Source: Chrysophaeum taylorii
Lineage: Eukaryota; Sar; Pelagophyceae; Pelagomonadales; Pelagomonadaceae
DNA: 64,000 nucleotides
Direction of reading: 5' to 3'
Assembly: GCA_029834535.1 (NCBI GenBank)
Contig: JAQMWT010000337.1
Location: forward strand, 1 to 64,000
How positions within the stretch are numbered: position 1 is the first letter of the stretch; every line of letters starts with the position of its first letter. Both the position numbers and the translations under genes were made by a program. The notes beneath the pieces are model-generated. The model searched no databases. It had not been told where the DNA came from and saw nothing but the letters and a program-made list of their open reading frames with translations. Below are positions 29,916-39,257 of the stretch, piece by piece.

Positions 29916-30540
29916 TTTCCGAGTTCTGAGAATTCTTCCCCCTGCCATCTATCTGCCTCGACCATCTTTCTTTTCCACCCACCACCAGATGTCTGCGTCG
30001 AGTCGCCCCGTCCTCTCGCGGAGCGAGTCGAGTCGAATTTTCAGGTTGAAGTCGAGTCTCGAGTCTCGGTTGAAGTCGAGTCTCGAGTCTCAACCCCCCA
30101 TTTGACTTTTGACTGACTCACTCGAGGGCCGCATAAATAAATAAATAAACAAATAAATAAATAAATGCCATCACCACCCGACGATCGAGACCCGCCCCGC
30201 CTCGCCCCGCCCCTCCTCGAGGAGCGGTCGCTTGTTCACTATAGTTGCAACGTGGATAATACTATGATCGGAGCCGAGCTGGAATAGACGACGACGAGGG
30301 ACCTCGTCATGATATTACATAGTGCGCGCAGCGTACGCGCAGCAGCCCGACCGCGGAAGCACCAGCAGCATCACCACGGCACGATCGATACACGCAGAGA
30401 GAGACTCATTTCAAAGTTGCCACCGCCGAGGAAAAGAAACACACACGAGTCCTTTTTGAGCAAGCGAGCGAGCGAGGGAGCGAACCAAGGAGAGCGCAAA
30501 AGAAGAAGACGAAGAAGAGGAGCAGCACTCGCTGGCATCA
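29916..30540. other. Intergenic region
   Basis: Contains a tandem pair GGTTGAAGTCGAGTCTCGAG (about 30042-30090), an AAAT run (30132-30165) and purine-rich DNA before the JmjC stop. No gene recognised. Confidence 0.45.
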
Positions 30541-32352
30541 TCAAGAATGGTGATTGTTGTCCTTGAGGACGCGGAGAATCTTTTTCGGGCTGACCCACTG
30601 GTCCCAGTCGGTGCTGATGGAGATGTAGTGAACCTTGAAGGCGGGTCCGGTGTAGATGTCGGTGATTTTCGCGTTGTAGAGCTGGTTGTTGGCGCCCCAG
30701 GGGACACGGCAGCGGGCGCCGGGCTCCTGGGTAAAGGCGGTCGGGTCGCGGGCGTTCTTCGGCGCGATGCAGCGATCGAGCGGCACGAGCTCGTCGTACT
30801 TGTCGCCGTAGGTCGCGTAGTGGACTCGGGCCATGCGGGCGTCGGGGTCGACGCTCAGGACGCGGGCGCGGAGGCGCTTACGATGGAACTTGACGCAGAC
30901 GAGATCCCCTCGGCTTACTCGCAACGGCGGCGGCGGCGGCGATTTTTGCGGGGGCTGTTGGTCGTGGTTCTCGTCGAAAATCGTCGGGTCTCGGGTGGCG
31001 GCGGGGGCGGTCTTGTTTGTCGCGCGATCGACCCCCGAGGTCCAGTGGTCGATCGAGTTGTTGATGTCGAATAGCAGGCCGTTCCAGTCGAAATCGGCGC
31101 CGCGTTGGCGGTCGTCCTCGACGAGCGCGCCCTCGGCGGGCTCAAACTCGCGGTTAACGGCGGCGACGAGGTTGGAGATAGCCTTGAGGGTGGTCGCGGC
31201 CTTGGTTTCGTCGTCGGCGGGGGTTTTCGTCTTGGAGGTTTTGTAGTACTTTGCGTCGGCGATGTGGTCGAGGCGCTTCATGGCGCCGTGGGCTGCGTTC
31301 CACAAAATTTCGGCGGGACGAATACCGTGGCCGTCGCCGTCGATCAAGGCGCGCCAAAATCCGAGAAAGTTGACCCGGTCGAGGTGGAAGCGGTGGTACG
31401 AAAGGCAGGGCTCGAGGTTGCGGACGGCGTGGGGGGTGCTTTCGGGGACGACGAGGACCTGGTCGCGGCGGATCGCGTGGCGCCAGCAGCGCAGCAAGGC
31501 GAGCAACGGCGCGTCCCGGCGTCGCGGCGGCCACGGCTGCGCGGGATCAACGAACTCAGCGTCGTCGCGGTGCACCATCGTGACTTCCTTGACGCCCACG
31601 AGGGGCGCGATCAGGAGATCGAGGCCGCCCGAGTCCACGTGCAACCTCGACGCCGTTCCGGCGCCGCCCATGAACAAGTACTGGAGGACGCTCGACGAGC
31701 GTCGCGTCCAGTGGCAGAGCAAATCGTCGTCCAGGCCCGGGAGATCGCCGAGGGGGCGCCGGTCGCAGAGTTTTGCGGCGACCGTCTCGTCCAACGGAAA
31801 CTGCCACTGGTGCAAATAGGCCGAGGTGTCGCCCGGCCACGCCTCGAGGAACGCGGAAACGGTCATCGACTCCTTGATGGGTCGCGCGGCGCTATAGGCG
31901 CGCCGGAGGATCGGCGCGCGCGCGTCCCCAATCTCTTCGACGATGCGGTCGGTCTCGACGGCACCGTCCCGCACCCATCGGCGCGCGAATCCGAGGTTGA
32001 CGTCAACGTTTTCGAACACGAACGGAATGCCCGAACGCCGGAGCTCCTCGGCGCGCGCCGCACTCGAGCCGCACCGCGCGTCGAGCACAGGCACGGCCGC
32101 AAACTCGACCATCTCCTCGTCTTCGACTTTCCGCCGCCGCTTCGACGGCTCCTCCTCCCCGGCGGCCACCTTCTCGTCGGCAGTGACGCCTTCGTTGAAG
32201 AAGTTCGAGGCGCCGGGGACGTCGTAGTTTGGGGCGATGTGCCCCAGCACCTCGCGGCACCGCCATACGTTCGACCTGGACCGCTTGCACGACACGCACA
32301 CCTTGGCCTCCAACGACGCCCGCGTTGCCCTCCGAGACGACCTCCGAGACAT
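30541..32352 (-). CDS. JmjC/cupin oxygenase with two C-terminal Tudor-like domains
   Basis: About 603 residues. The JmjC-type 2-oxoglutarate/Fe(II) dioxygenase domain spans roughly residues 110-330. Its iron-binding HxD is LHVDSGG near residue 240 and the distal His is in VPESTPHAVRN near 300; a FLMGGAG-like strand precedes the first. Such enzymes hydroxylate or demethylate proteins, often histones. Two Tudor-knot-like barrels follow near residues 485-535 (GDLVCVKFHRKRLRARVL, then YDELVP) and 550-600 (DWDQWVSPKKI). A basic Ser/Arg N-terminus and a KRRRK patch fit a nuclear protein. The combination suggests a chromatin or RNA-associated oxygenase. The first ATG after the neighbour's promoter gives MSRRSS. 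The divergent SOUL start is only 32 bp away. Confidence 0.75.
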   Translation of the reverse strand: MSRRSSRRATRASLEAKVCVSCKRSRSNVWRCREVLGHIAPNYDVPGASNFFNEGVTADEKVAAGEEEPSKRRRKVEDEEMVEFAAVPVLDARCGSSAARAEELRRSGIPFVFENVDVNLGFARRWVRDGAVETDRIVEEIGDARAPILRRAYSAARPIKESMTVSAFLEAWPGDTSAYLHQWQFPLDETVAAKLCDRRPLGDLPGLDDDLLCHWTRRSSSVLQYLFMGGAGTASRLHVDSGGLDLLIAPLVGVKEVTMVHRDDAEFVDPAQPWPPRRRDAPLLALLRCWRHAIRRDQVLVVPESTPHAVRNLEPCLSYHRFHLDRVNFLGFWRALIDGDGHGIRPAEILWNAAHGAMKRLDHIADAKYYKTSKTKTPADDETKAATTLKAISNLVAAVNREFEPAEGALVEDDRQRGADFDWNGLLFDINNSIDHWTSGVDRATNKTAPAATRDPTIFDENHDQQPPQKSPPPPPLRVSRGDLVCVKFHRKRLRARVLSVDPDARMARVHYATYGDKYDELVPLDRCIAPKNARDPTAFTQEPGARCRVPWGANNQLYNAKITDIYTGPAFKVHYISISTDWDQWVSPKKILRVLKDNNHHS

Positions 32353-32384
32353 TACTGGACCTTGAATCCTGTGTGTGGGAAAAA
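32353..32384. promoter_or_regulatory. 32-bp divergent gap, JmjC / SOUL
   Basis: Start codons of opposite-strand genes are 32 bp apart, too short for two separate promoters, so transcription probably begins inside the partner gene or the chosen starts are slightly off. Confidence 0.45.
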
Positions 32385-33491
32385 ATGCTATTATTATTGC
32401 TGTGCGGCGTCGTGCGCGGATTCGTGGTCGTCCCGCAGCGCGCGCCGCGACCAAGTAGTAGTCCCGCGGCCACCGTGTCGGCCGAAGAGGTGATGCAGTG
32501 CCTCAGGCGCGAGTACCGGAGCTTCTTCGACCCCCTCGAGCCGTCGTTCTACCTCGACTCGGTCACCTTCGAGGATCCTCTCAATTCTCTGTCGGGCCTC
32601 GACGCCTACCGCGGAAACGTCGACATGCTCGCCGGCCGGACGCCTCTCGGTAATCTGCTCTTCCAGGACGCTGCGATCGCGCTTCACTCGGTCGCCCCGA
32701 CGGGAGAGTACTCGCTGCGCACGCGATGGACCCTTCGCGTGACGTTTCGAGCGCTTCCGTGGCAGCCCGTCGCGCGCTTCACGGGCATCTCCGACTACGA
32801 TCTCGACAAAGCCACCGGCAAGATCGCGGCGCAAAGAGACTACTGGGATTCGATCGACCTCCGCGGCGACGACGCCTATTCGCGATCCTCCAGGGTAGAC
32901 GCTATCAAAGACTTTTCCAATCAGCTGTTCGGAGGCGGCGGCGGCGGCGGTACCCTCGACACCGAACTTCCCTTCGAACTCCTGAGACGCGCTAAGGGGT
33001 ATTCGGTCCGCCGCTACCCGCCCTGCGTCTACGCGTGCGTCGATTACGATTCTAGACCCGAAGGCTACGACGTCCTCGGATCCTACGCGGGCGGCTCCAA
33101 CGTCGCCGACGAGCGCCTCTCGCCCTTCGTCCCCTCTATCATCCGAGTCCCCCGACGGGCGCGGGGCCCAAAGACGATGCGATGGCCCATGGATATCGCC
33201 GACCGCGCGACCCTCCCCGAACCCTCCGCGACGGCCGTCTCGCTCCGAACAGAGACCAAGCCCCTCGTCGTTGCCGTCCTCGCCTTCAAGGAGGCGGCCA
33301 CTCAAGGGGCGGCCGACTACTACACGCGCGCCCTCGAAAAATTCCTCGACGACGACAACCTAACGCGCGAACAAGGTGCCGACGACGTCTACCAGATCGC
33401 GCAGTTTGACGCTATTTTTTCCGTCGGCGACCGCCGCAACGAGGTCTGGATCCCCATCCTCGAACCCGACTACTGGCGCACGCCACCCTGA
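32385..33491 (+). CDS. SOUL-family heme-binding-like protein with DUF2358-like N-terminal region
   Basis: About 368 residues. A short hydrophobic leader (LLLLLCGVVRGFVVVP) with following Arg/Ser-rich residues could be a signal or plastid/mitochondrial targeting sequence. Residues about 35-180 (QCLRREYRSFFDPLEPSFYL, FEDPLNSLSGL, then GISDYDLDKATGKI) look like the nuclear-transport-factor-like DUF2358 domain found in plastid SOUL proteins. From about residue 200, a SOUL/HBP domain follows (YSVRRYPPCVYACVDYDSR, EGYDVLGSYAGG) and ends with WIPILEPDYWR. SOUL proteins bind heme or tetrapyrroles. A DUF2358-SOUL fusion is typical of photosynthetic eukaryotes, which hints that this organism has a plastid. 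Confidence 0.75.
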   Translation: MLLLLLCGVVRGFVVVPQRAPRPSSSPAATVSAEEVMQCLRREYRSFFDPLEPSFYLDSVTFEDPLNSLSGLDAYRGNVDMLAGRTPLGNLLFQDAAIALHSVAPTGEYSLRTRWTLRVTFRALPWQPVARFTGISDYDLDKATGKIAAQRDYWDSIDLRGDDAYSRSSRVDAIKDFSNQLFGGGGGGGTLDTELPFELLRRAKGYSVRRYPPCVYACVDYDSRPEGYDVLGSYAGGSNVADERLSPFVPSIIRVPRRARGPKTMRWPMDIADRATLPEPSATAVSLRTETKPLVVAVLAFKEAATQGAADYYTRALEKFLDDDNLTREQGADDVYQIAQFDAIFSVGDRRNEVWIPILEPDYWRTPP

Positions 33492-33962
33492 TGATGATGG
33501 CATCTTCTTCGACCTAACTTCCTTCTTCTAACGCAGAGGTGGCTTTTTGAGGCGAGGCGAGGCGATAGTGGTAGTCTCCATGCCCGCGTGACGGCCAGCC
33601 ACATCTAATAACAACAAGCGTGCGAAGGACCCGCATATAATAAGCGAGCCCTGCCACCATAATCCTTACCCTTTCGACGTGGGGCCGAAGTGCAATTGTA
33701 ATAATGTGGCACAAAGATTTGTTTCCGGCAGAATTTCCCGTGGCACAAGAGTTTGCACATTGTGTGCCTCGAATGTCGACAAGTGACTGGAAATAATTCG
33801 ATGTTAACAGACAAGTCTGTTAGAATCGCCAATTTAGACGAAAGAACGACATCTTCTTGATTAAGGATGTAGGATAAAGGAGCGTTTACTACTCTTGAAG
33901 GAGCTCGGCTTTTGTTGAGGCGGTGAGTGGCTGTCGTGCCGACCTCTTGAAAGCAAGTAGTC
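33492..33962. other. Intergenic region
   Basis: Promoter side of the ankyrin gene. An ATAATCCTTACCC word at about 33659 resembles others upstream of genes here. No gene seen. Confidence 0.4.
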
Positions 33963-35192
33963 ATGGCGATGGACCTCGCATGCCGTCGCGGAATCGTGGC
34001 CGATGTCCGACGGGCGCTCGCGCGGGGAGAAGACGTCAACCAAAGAGACGACTACGGGTGTTCGGCCCTTTTCATTGCCTGCCTCCAAGGCCACGCACCT
34101 GTGGCCCGTCTACTCCTGGAGCACGGCGCGAACGTGCATCAGACCGAGAACAACGGCTGGTCCCCGCTCTCCATCGCGAGCCACCAAGGCCGAGTCCAAG
34201 TCGCTCGGCTCTTGCTCCACTACGGCGCCGACGTCGACGAGACGATGTGCGACGGCGCGTCTCCAATCTATATTGTCAGCCAGCAAGGTCACGCCGAAAT
34301 CGCGCGCCTGTTGCTCGATCACGGCGCCGATCTCCACCAAGCCAGAAACGGCGCGGTGTCGCCACTCCATGCCTCGTGTCAAAAAGGTCATCTCGCCGTC
34401 GCGCGCCTTCTCCTCGAGCGCGGCGCCGACGTCCATCAGACGGCGATCGACGGCGCCTCGCCGCTCTTTATCGCGAGCCAGCAGGGCCACACCGAAATCG
34501 TTCGCTTGTTGCTCGAGCACGGCTCGGACGTCCATTTGGCCAGAAACGACGGCATTTCCGCGCTATTTATCGCGAGTCAAAACGGACGCGTCGACGTCGT
34601 CAGGCAGTTGCTCGACCAAGGCGCTAATGTCCACCAGTCCATCATCTGCGGCGCTACTCCACTCTACATCGCCAGCCAGAACGGCCACGCCGAGGTCGCG
34701 CGCGTGCTGCTCGATCACGACGCCGATATCCATCTCGCGCGGAACGACGGCGCGTCCCCTCTCTTCGCGGCAAGCAAAAGCGGTCACGCCGAGGTCGCGC
34801 ACTTGCTGTTCAACCACGGCGCCAATCTCCACCAAAGCGGTCACGACGGCGCATCGCCCCTTGTTATCGCGACCTACTGCAACCACGCCGAAATCGTTCA
34901 CCTCTTGCTCGCGCGCGGCGCCGACGCCTGCCAGACCACAAATAAAGGAGCCTCTCCGCTTTTTATAGCGTGCGCAAGAGGCTACGACGACGTCGCACGG
35001 GTGCTCCTCGACCACGGCGCCGACCTTCACCAGGCCAATAACTGCGGCATCACACCGCTCGACGCGGCCCGCAGATACGGCCGTGCTTCCATCGTGCAGC
35101 TCCTGCTCAGCCATTGCCCCAAACATGATGTTATGTGCCTCCTAATTGGAGACGAGACCGATAACATCATCCCGCACAAAATTCTGTCTTGA
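33963..35192 (+). CDS. Ankyrin-repeat protein
   Basis: 409 residues made almost wholly of about twelve 33-residue ankyrin repeats with the usual pattern (GASPLFIASQQGH, then VARLLLEHGADV). Ankyrin solenoids bind other proteins; no enzymatic or membrane domain is attached, so the partner is unknown. Repeats are unusually alike (the phrases SPLFIAS and LLLDHGADLH recur), which suggests recent internal duplication. A related, broken copy lies at 44.2-44.9 kb. The C-terminal 25 residues (HDVMCLLIGDETDNI) lie outside the repeats. Confidence 0.9.
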   Translation: MAMDLACRRGIVADVRRALARGEDVNQRDDYGCSALFIACLQGHAPVARLLLEHGANVHQTENNGWSPLSIASHQGRVQVARLLLHYGADVDETMCDGASPIYIVSQQGHAEIARLLLDHGADLHQARNGAVSPLHASCQKGHLAVARLLLERGADVHQTAIDGASPLFIASQQGHTEIVRLLLEHGSDVHLARNDGISALFIASQNGRVDVVRQLLDQGANVHQSIICGATPLYIASQNGHAEVARVLLDHDADIHLARNDGASPLFAASKSGHAEVAHLLFNHGANLHQSGHDGASPLVIATYCNHAEIVHLLLARGADACQTTNKGASPLFIACARGYDDVARVLLDHGADLHQANNCGITPLDAARRYGRASIVQLLLSHCPKHDVMCLLIGDETDNIIPHKILS

Positions 35193-36632
35193 CAAAATAT
35201 GTATCGAAACGAAACAGCCATCCATCCATCAAGACATCTCTCGAAAACAACAATGCGCATAAAACCAGACTGTGCATCTAGTTCCACACGCACACTAACA
35301 CCCACCACAACCCTTTTTTTACCGTGAGTGCTCCCAAGCGACCACTTGGGCCCACCCACCAGTGAACGAACGAACGAACGCACGAACGAACGAACGAACG
35401 AACGAACGCGCGCAGTGTCCCCTCCTCTAAGTGTATAATGCGAGGATTCGAATTGCCCCCCCGGATTGCTTCGCCCTTCCGCACGACGTCCTCCCCTTAT
35501 TCATTTCGGGTGCCGACTTTTAGTTCACGCAACAGCCCCATTGCCCAAGACAACCCCGACACCCCCCTCCGCCCTCGAAAGTTTGTTTTATTTTTTTTGA
35601 AAGATTTTTTTTCTGACGGAGCTTGGTCTGCTTTAGAAAGAGCCTCGTGTTCGTTCGTTCGTTCTCGGGTTAATATTCATAGTTTGGTCAGGTTAGTTTG
35701 GTCACTAGTTGACTATTGCCGTCATCCGTAATCGCGGCTGCGATCAATCGATCCATACAAGACGAAGTTTTGTCAAAGTTCGTGGAAGTCCTCCAGGGAC
35801 ACGCCCTTGAAAAGAAGCTTCTCGGCAACGATGAAAGTCAAGCGGTGAGTGCCGTCGTCGAGGTTGCTTGTTAGACCAAGCTCGGATTGTCCAAACTCTG
35901 CAACCAAAGACGGCTGTTTTTGCGGCTGAACCAGGTTTCTCGCGACCAAACTCCACTTTATTGTAACCAAACTCCGCTTTTTCTGTGTAAAAGATCCGCT
36001 TTATTGGTGACCAAACTCCACGTTTTTGTGAGCAAAAAGACTACGATTTTTTTTTGTGACCGTTTCTTGAGACAAATTTCCGCTTCTTTGTGACCAAAAA
36101 GACTCCGTTTACTTTTTAGGGTAACCAAACTCTGTTGTTCTGTGACCAAACTCAGTTTTTTTTTTACCAAACGCGGCTTCGTGAATAATAAAACTCCAAT
36201 TATTATTATCTGTGACCAAACTCCGCCGCCTTTTTTAGAGAAAACAAACTTGACTTTTTTGTGTGACCAAGCTCCCCCTTTTGTTTGCATAGAGAGCTAT
36301 GTCATGCGCGGCTTCTTCGGCACTGCTCATGCCGCCCATGATAAAAATACCCTATCGAGCTCGGCGCGACCACGCAGAAGCCGCATTATCAATATTCAGG
36401 CAACATTGTTTGCCGAGATCGAATGTACGTGCGAGCAGAAATCGATGTATCCTCTCGGGAAACACGCGCCTTTCAAACTTGAGGGGGAACAGATGCCACC
36501 ACGCTTGCTGGGGCTCTAACTCTGGAAGGTGCCCCTGTCCTGTTGGTAAATCCGTGGTAAGGGTGAAAGAATCGCGCCACCATCAAAGTCCTCGTCGATC
36601 TCCGTCATCAGGGTCGTTTGAAAGGCCGATCG
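35193..36632. other. Intergenic region with short repeats
   Basis: A GAAC/CGAA tetranucleotide run lies at about 35366-35408. From about 35888 to 36285 there is a degenerate repeat array described separately. No convincing gene. Confidence 0.5.
35888..36285. repeat. Degenerate minisatellite (TGTGACCAAACTCCGCTTTTT-like units)
   Basis: About a dozen imperfect units containing GACCAAACTC or GACCAAAAAGACTC followed by a T-run, spaced 20-40 bp. Units differ in length, so it is an old, drifting array. AT-rich relative to surrounding genes. Confidence 0.65.
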
Positions 36633-37754
36633 ATGTTCAAGCAGGCGAACAAGGCGCCGCCGCGGTTCCGAAAGCGCGGCGAGGTGGGGTCGGAGTTGCC
36701 GCAGGGCGTCGGGGCGAAGAAGGCGCTGCTGTCGTTCGAGAGCGAGGAGCTAGGGAGTCCGAGGAAGAAGCATAAGAAGAAGCTGCGGCGGCCGACGAGC
36801 GATCTACCGGTGGCTGAGGTCGAGGCTGTGGGACGGAGCTACGACGCCGCGAGTCTGGCGGAGCTGAGGGCATCTCAGGTCGCGTTGCCTGCCGAGGTTG
36901 CCGCGCAGTCGGCGGCAGAGGCGGCTATGGAAGAGGATGACGACGAGGGCGTAGTCGCGTCGCTCGAGGCGCGAGTTGCGTCGGCGCGGCGCGAGCGCGC
37001 GGCGCAGCGCGATGAGGGGGAGCCAGCGGCCGTCGAATCCGACCGGGTTCTCTCCGAGGACGACGGAAGCGAGGACGGCGTCGTGCCGTTGGGGAGCGCC
37101 GTGATGGAGGCGGCGGAATTCATTCCGATCGGCGCGAGCAAGCTGTCGGCCATCGAGGAGGCGCACCGCGAGCGGTGGCTCCGTGGCGGCGCCGACGCGG
37201 GCGACGTCGACGCGCCCGTAGCGGGGGGGTCGTTGGCGCGAGGAGCAGCGCGCGTCGGCGACGTGGCCGACGACGACGACGACGAGCTCGCCGCGTGGGA
37301 GCACATGCTCATGGCACGCGGCTCGGTCAATACGCCTTTCGCGGTGCCGCAGTCCACGGGGAGCCTCCGGCGGCGGCGTCCGCCGGAGAGCCTGGAAGAG
37401 TTGGTCGAGCGCGCTGCCGAAGAGGAGAAATCCGCCCAGCGCGAGGTCGAGGCGCGCAGGGTGCAACTTGCCGAGCACGAGGGCTTACTTGCGAGCGCCG
37501 TCGCGGACGCCGCCAAGGCCGACGCCAACCTCCGACTTTTCCAGGCTGCCCACCACCGTCTTCTCCAGGCCATTGAGGCGTACCAAAGATCCCAAAAGGC
37601 TGAGGATGCGTACGACGTGTTCCGGCGCGCTATGGCGGAGGCGGTTGCGATGGTGGAGCCGGTGGACGAAACCGGCACGTTGCGCCGCGTCTACTCCACC
37701 GCCATCGAGGAGGAGGACGCCATTCGAGCAAAGGGTCACGAGGACGCAATATGA
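36633..37754 (+). CDS. PAXBP1/GCFC2 family N-terminal part (possibly truncated)
   Basis: About 373 residues. The order APPRFRKRGEV, ALLSFESEE, then KKHKKKLRR with an YDAASLAELRASQ segment and an EFIPIGASKLSAIEEAHR segment resembles the N-terminal half of PAXBP1/GCFC proteins, which act in spliceosome (intron lariat) turnover. A helical region (LEELVERAAEEEKSAQREVEARR) follows. The family's large C-terminal GCFC domain is absent: the frame stops at 37754, some 300 bp before the inverted-repeat arm. The gene may be truncated by the rearrangement that placed the repeat, or the remainder may lie beyond unrecognised introns. Assignment rests on motif order only. Confidence 0.5.
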   Translation: MFKQANKAPPRFRKRGEVGSELPQGVGAKKALLSFESEELGSPRKKHKKKLRRPTSDLPVAEVEAVGRSYDAASLAELRASQVALPAEVAAQSAAEAAMEEDDDEGVVASLEARVASARRERAAQRDEGEPAAVESDRVLSEDDGSEDGVVPLGSAVMEAAEFIPIGASKLSAIEEAHRERWLRGGADAGDVDAPVAGGSLARGAARVGDVADDDDDELAAWEHMLMARGSVNTPFAVPQSTGSLRRRRPPESLEELVERAAEEEKSAQREVEARRVQLAEHEGLLASAVADAAKADANLRLFQAAHHRLLQAIEAYQRSQKAEDAYDVFRRAMAEAVAMVEPVDETGTLRRVYSTAIEEEDAIRAKGHEDAI

Positions 37755-38066
37755 CAATAATGTAGGTGGTAGAGGTAGCCTCCTCGACATCTAGAGGTAG
37801 GAGATGACGGGACTGCCGGCCGGCAGGAGAGCCCGGAGGGCATCTTGGGCACGGGCAGGCTACAGCGGGCCCGCCGCCGAGCCGGGGGGCAGGCGATGAG
37901 AGGAGAGGGCCTGCGACGTTCGCGTGCGGACTGTCGCTGGACGTAGGAGTGACAGTGGACAGCGTCCTTTTGAGCGGCGCGCACCTCGCTCGGCCCGGGA
38001 TTGGGCTGGGACGCGGTGATTGGGCTGGGACGCGCTGTGAGGTAGGGGGTACTTTCATATACATCT
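37755..38066. other. Spacer before the left inverted-repeat arm
   Basis: GC-rich, with a GGGATTGGGCTGGGACGCG duplication near 37998-38036. No gene. Confidence 0.45.
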
Positions 38067-39084
38067 TAACTACTAATCGACAGATGTTTGTCTGTCTGTC
38101 TGTCTGTCTGTTTGTTTGTTTGTCCCTCGATTTAGGGTAAGGATCAGGTAGGCGTGAGAGTAAGGATCAGGTAGGCGCGAGAGCCAGACAGTGATCCTCC
38201 AAGCCGTCTACGGCGACCTCGCAGACTGTTTCCACGACCCGCGGCGGCTCTTTCAGCGCGCCATTCTCACGCCCCGTCGAAACGATGTTGTCGATGCTGA
38301 CAACGCGCGCATGACCGCGGCCTTTTTTTCCCGAAGACGAGGCGTCGGAGTTCTTTTAGGCAGACTAGGTTGGGTCGGAAGACGACGCCTCGCTCTTTAC
38401 AGTCGAGTTTTCGACTCCCTGACAACCAACGGCATGCTGGCTTTGAGCGCGAGCTTAAGGTCTTCGCAATCTCGACCCGTCGCACGGCCACTGCAACGGT
38501 ACTAGATACATGATCGATCGTGTCGTGTCACCGAGGCTCCTCCAACCTGTATCCCTTAAGGCCCGCCGACGCCAAACGATCACCAAGAGCCAGGGCCAGA
38601 CGCCCCGCGAGGTCGGCGTCCTCTCGCCCAAGCCCGTCTTCTGTCACGTCCAGCTCTACGTGGCTCTCTGTCGATCGGCAACCCCGGGGATATGCTCTTC
38701 TGAGTCGACGACTCCACCCTACCCCGCACGTGCTACGCAATACCTATGAGCCCCCTCCCGGCGTCTACACGCGCACTGTAAGTGAACTTACTGGGACCAG
38801 GTGAACTTACTGGAACCAGGTGAACTTGCGGAGGTTAGAGATTGGGACTAGGTGAAATTAGTGACCAGGCGAACTTACTGAGACCAAGTGAACTTACTGG
38901 GGTTTTTAGAGTAAACTCAAAGGTTAGCGGCGTGTGCGGATCAAAGCAGCTTAGATTGGCGGGGGTGACGGCGACGAGTTCAAAGGAAAGTGGATGTGAG
39001 CACGAGTGGGTTTACGCCGAATTTACTGGGGTTAGAGATTGGGACTAGGTGAACTTACTGGCGAACTTACTGGCCTGCACTTGT
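38067..39084. repeat. Left arm of a large inverted repeat (about 1 kb)
   Basis: Starts TAACTACTAATCGAC and ends GGCCTGCACTTGT. The same unit occurs in inverse orientation at 62314-63302 and, shortened, at 63305-63994. It holds a CTGT/TTGT run (38086-38122), a TAAGGATCAGGTAGG duplication, a unique middle part and, at its right end, several AGTAAGTTCACCT-like words (here as AGGTGAACTTACT) plus the GAGTAAACTCAAAG motif. Open frames inside are not convincing as genes. Confidence 0.9.
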
Positions 39085-39257
39085 TTACTGTTACTACGAA
39101 GTTATGTAACATTCCGGTCGCCCCGGACGAGGTGACGTCGGAGGTGACGTCGACCGAAGGGTAAGAGTTCTAAATCTTCGGAAAGTGCCCGGTGAATACC
39201 AAAAATCGGAAACTCTTCGCCCGCAGTCGACGTCGTCAGTCGCAGGGCCTGAAAGAA

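Noticed and set aside
35366-35408. CRISPR-like short repeats (GAAC runs)
   Set aside because: Simple microsatellite without spacers; the genome is eukaryotic.
35430-35470. tRNA T-loop-like GGATTCGAATTG
   Set aside because: No acceptor stem, anticodon arm or D arm could be built around it.
38131-38180. Telomere-like TTTAGGG words in the repeat arms
   Set aside because: Single words, not tandem telomere repeats; recorded only as part of the repeat.
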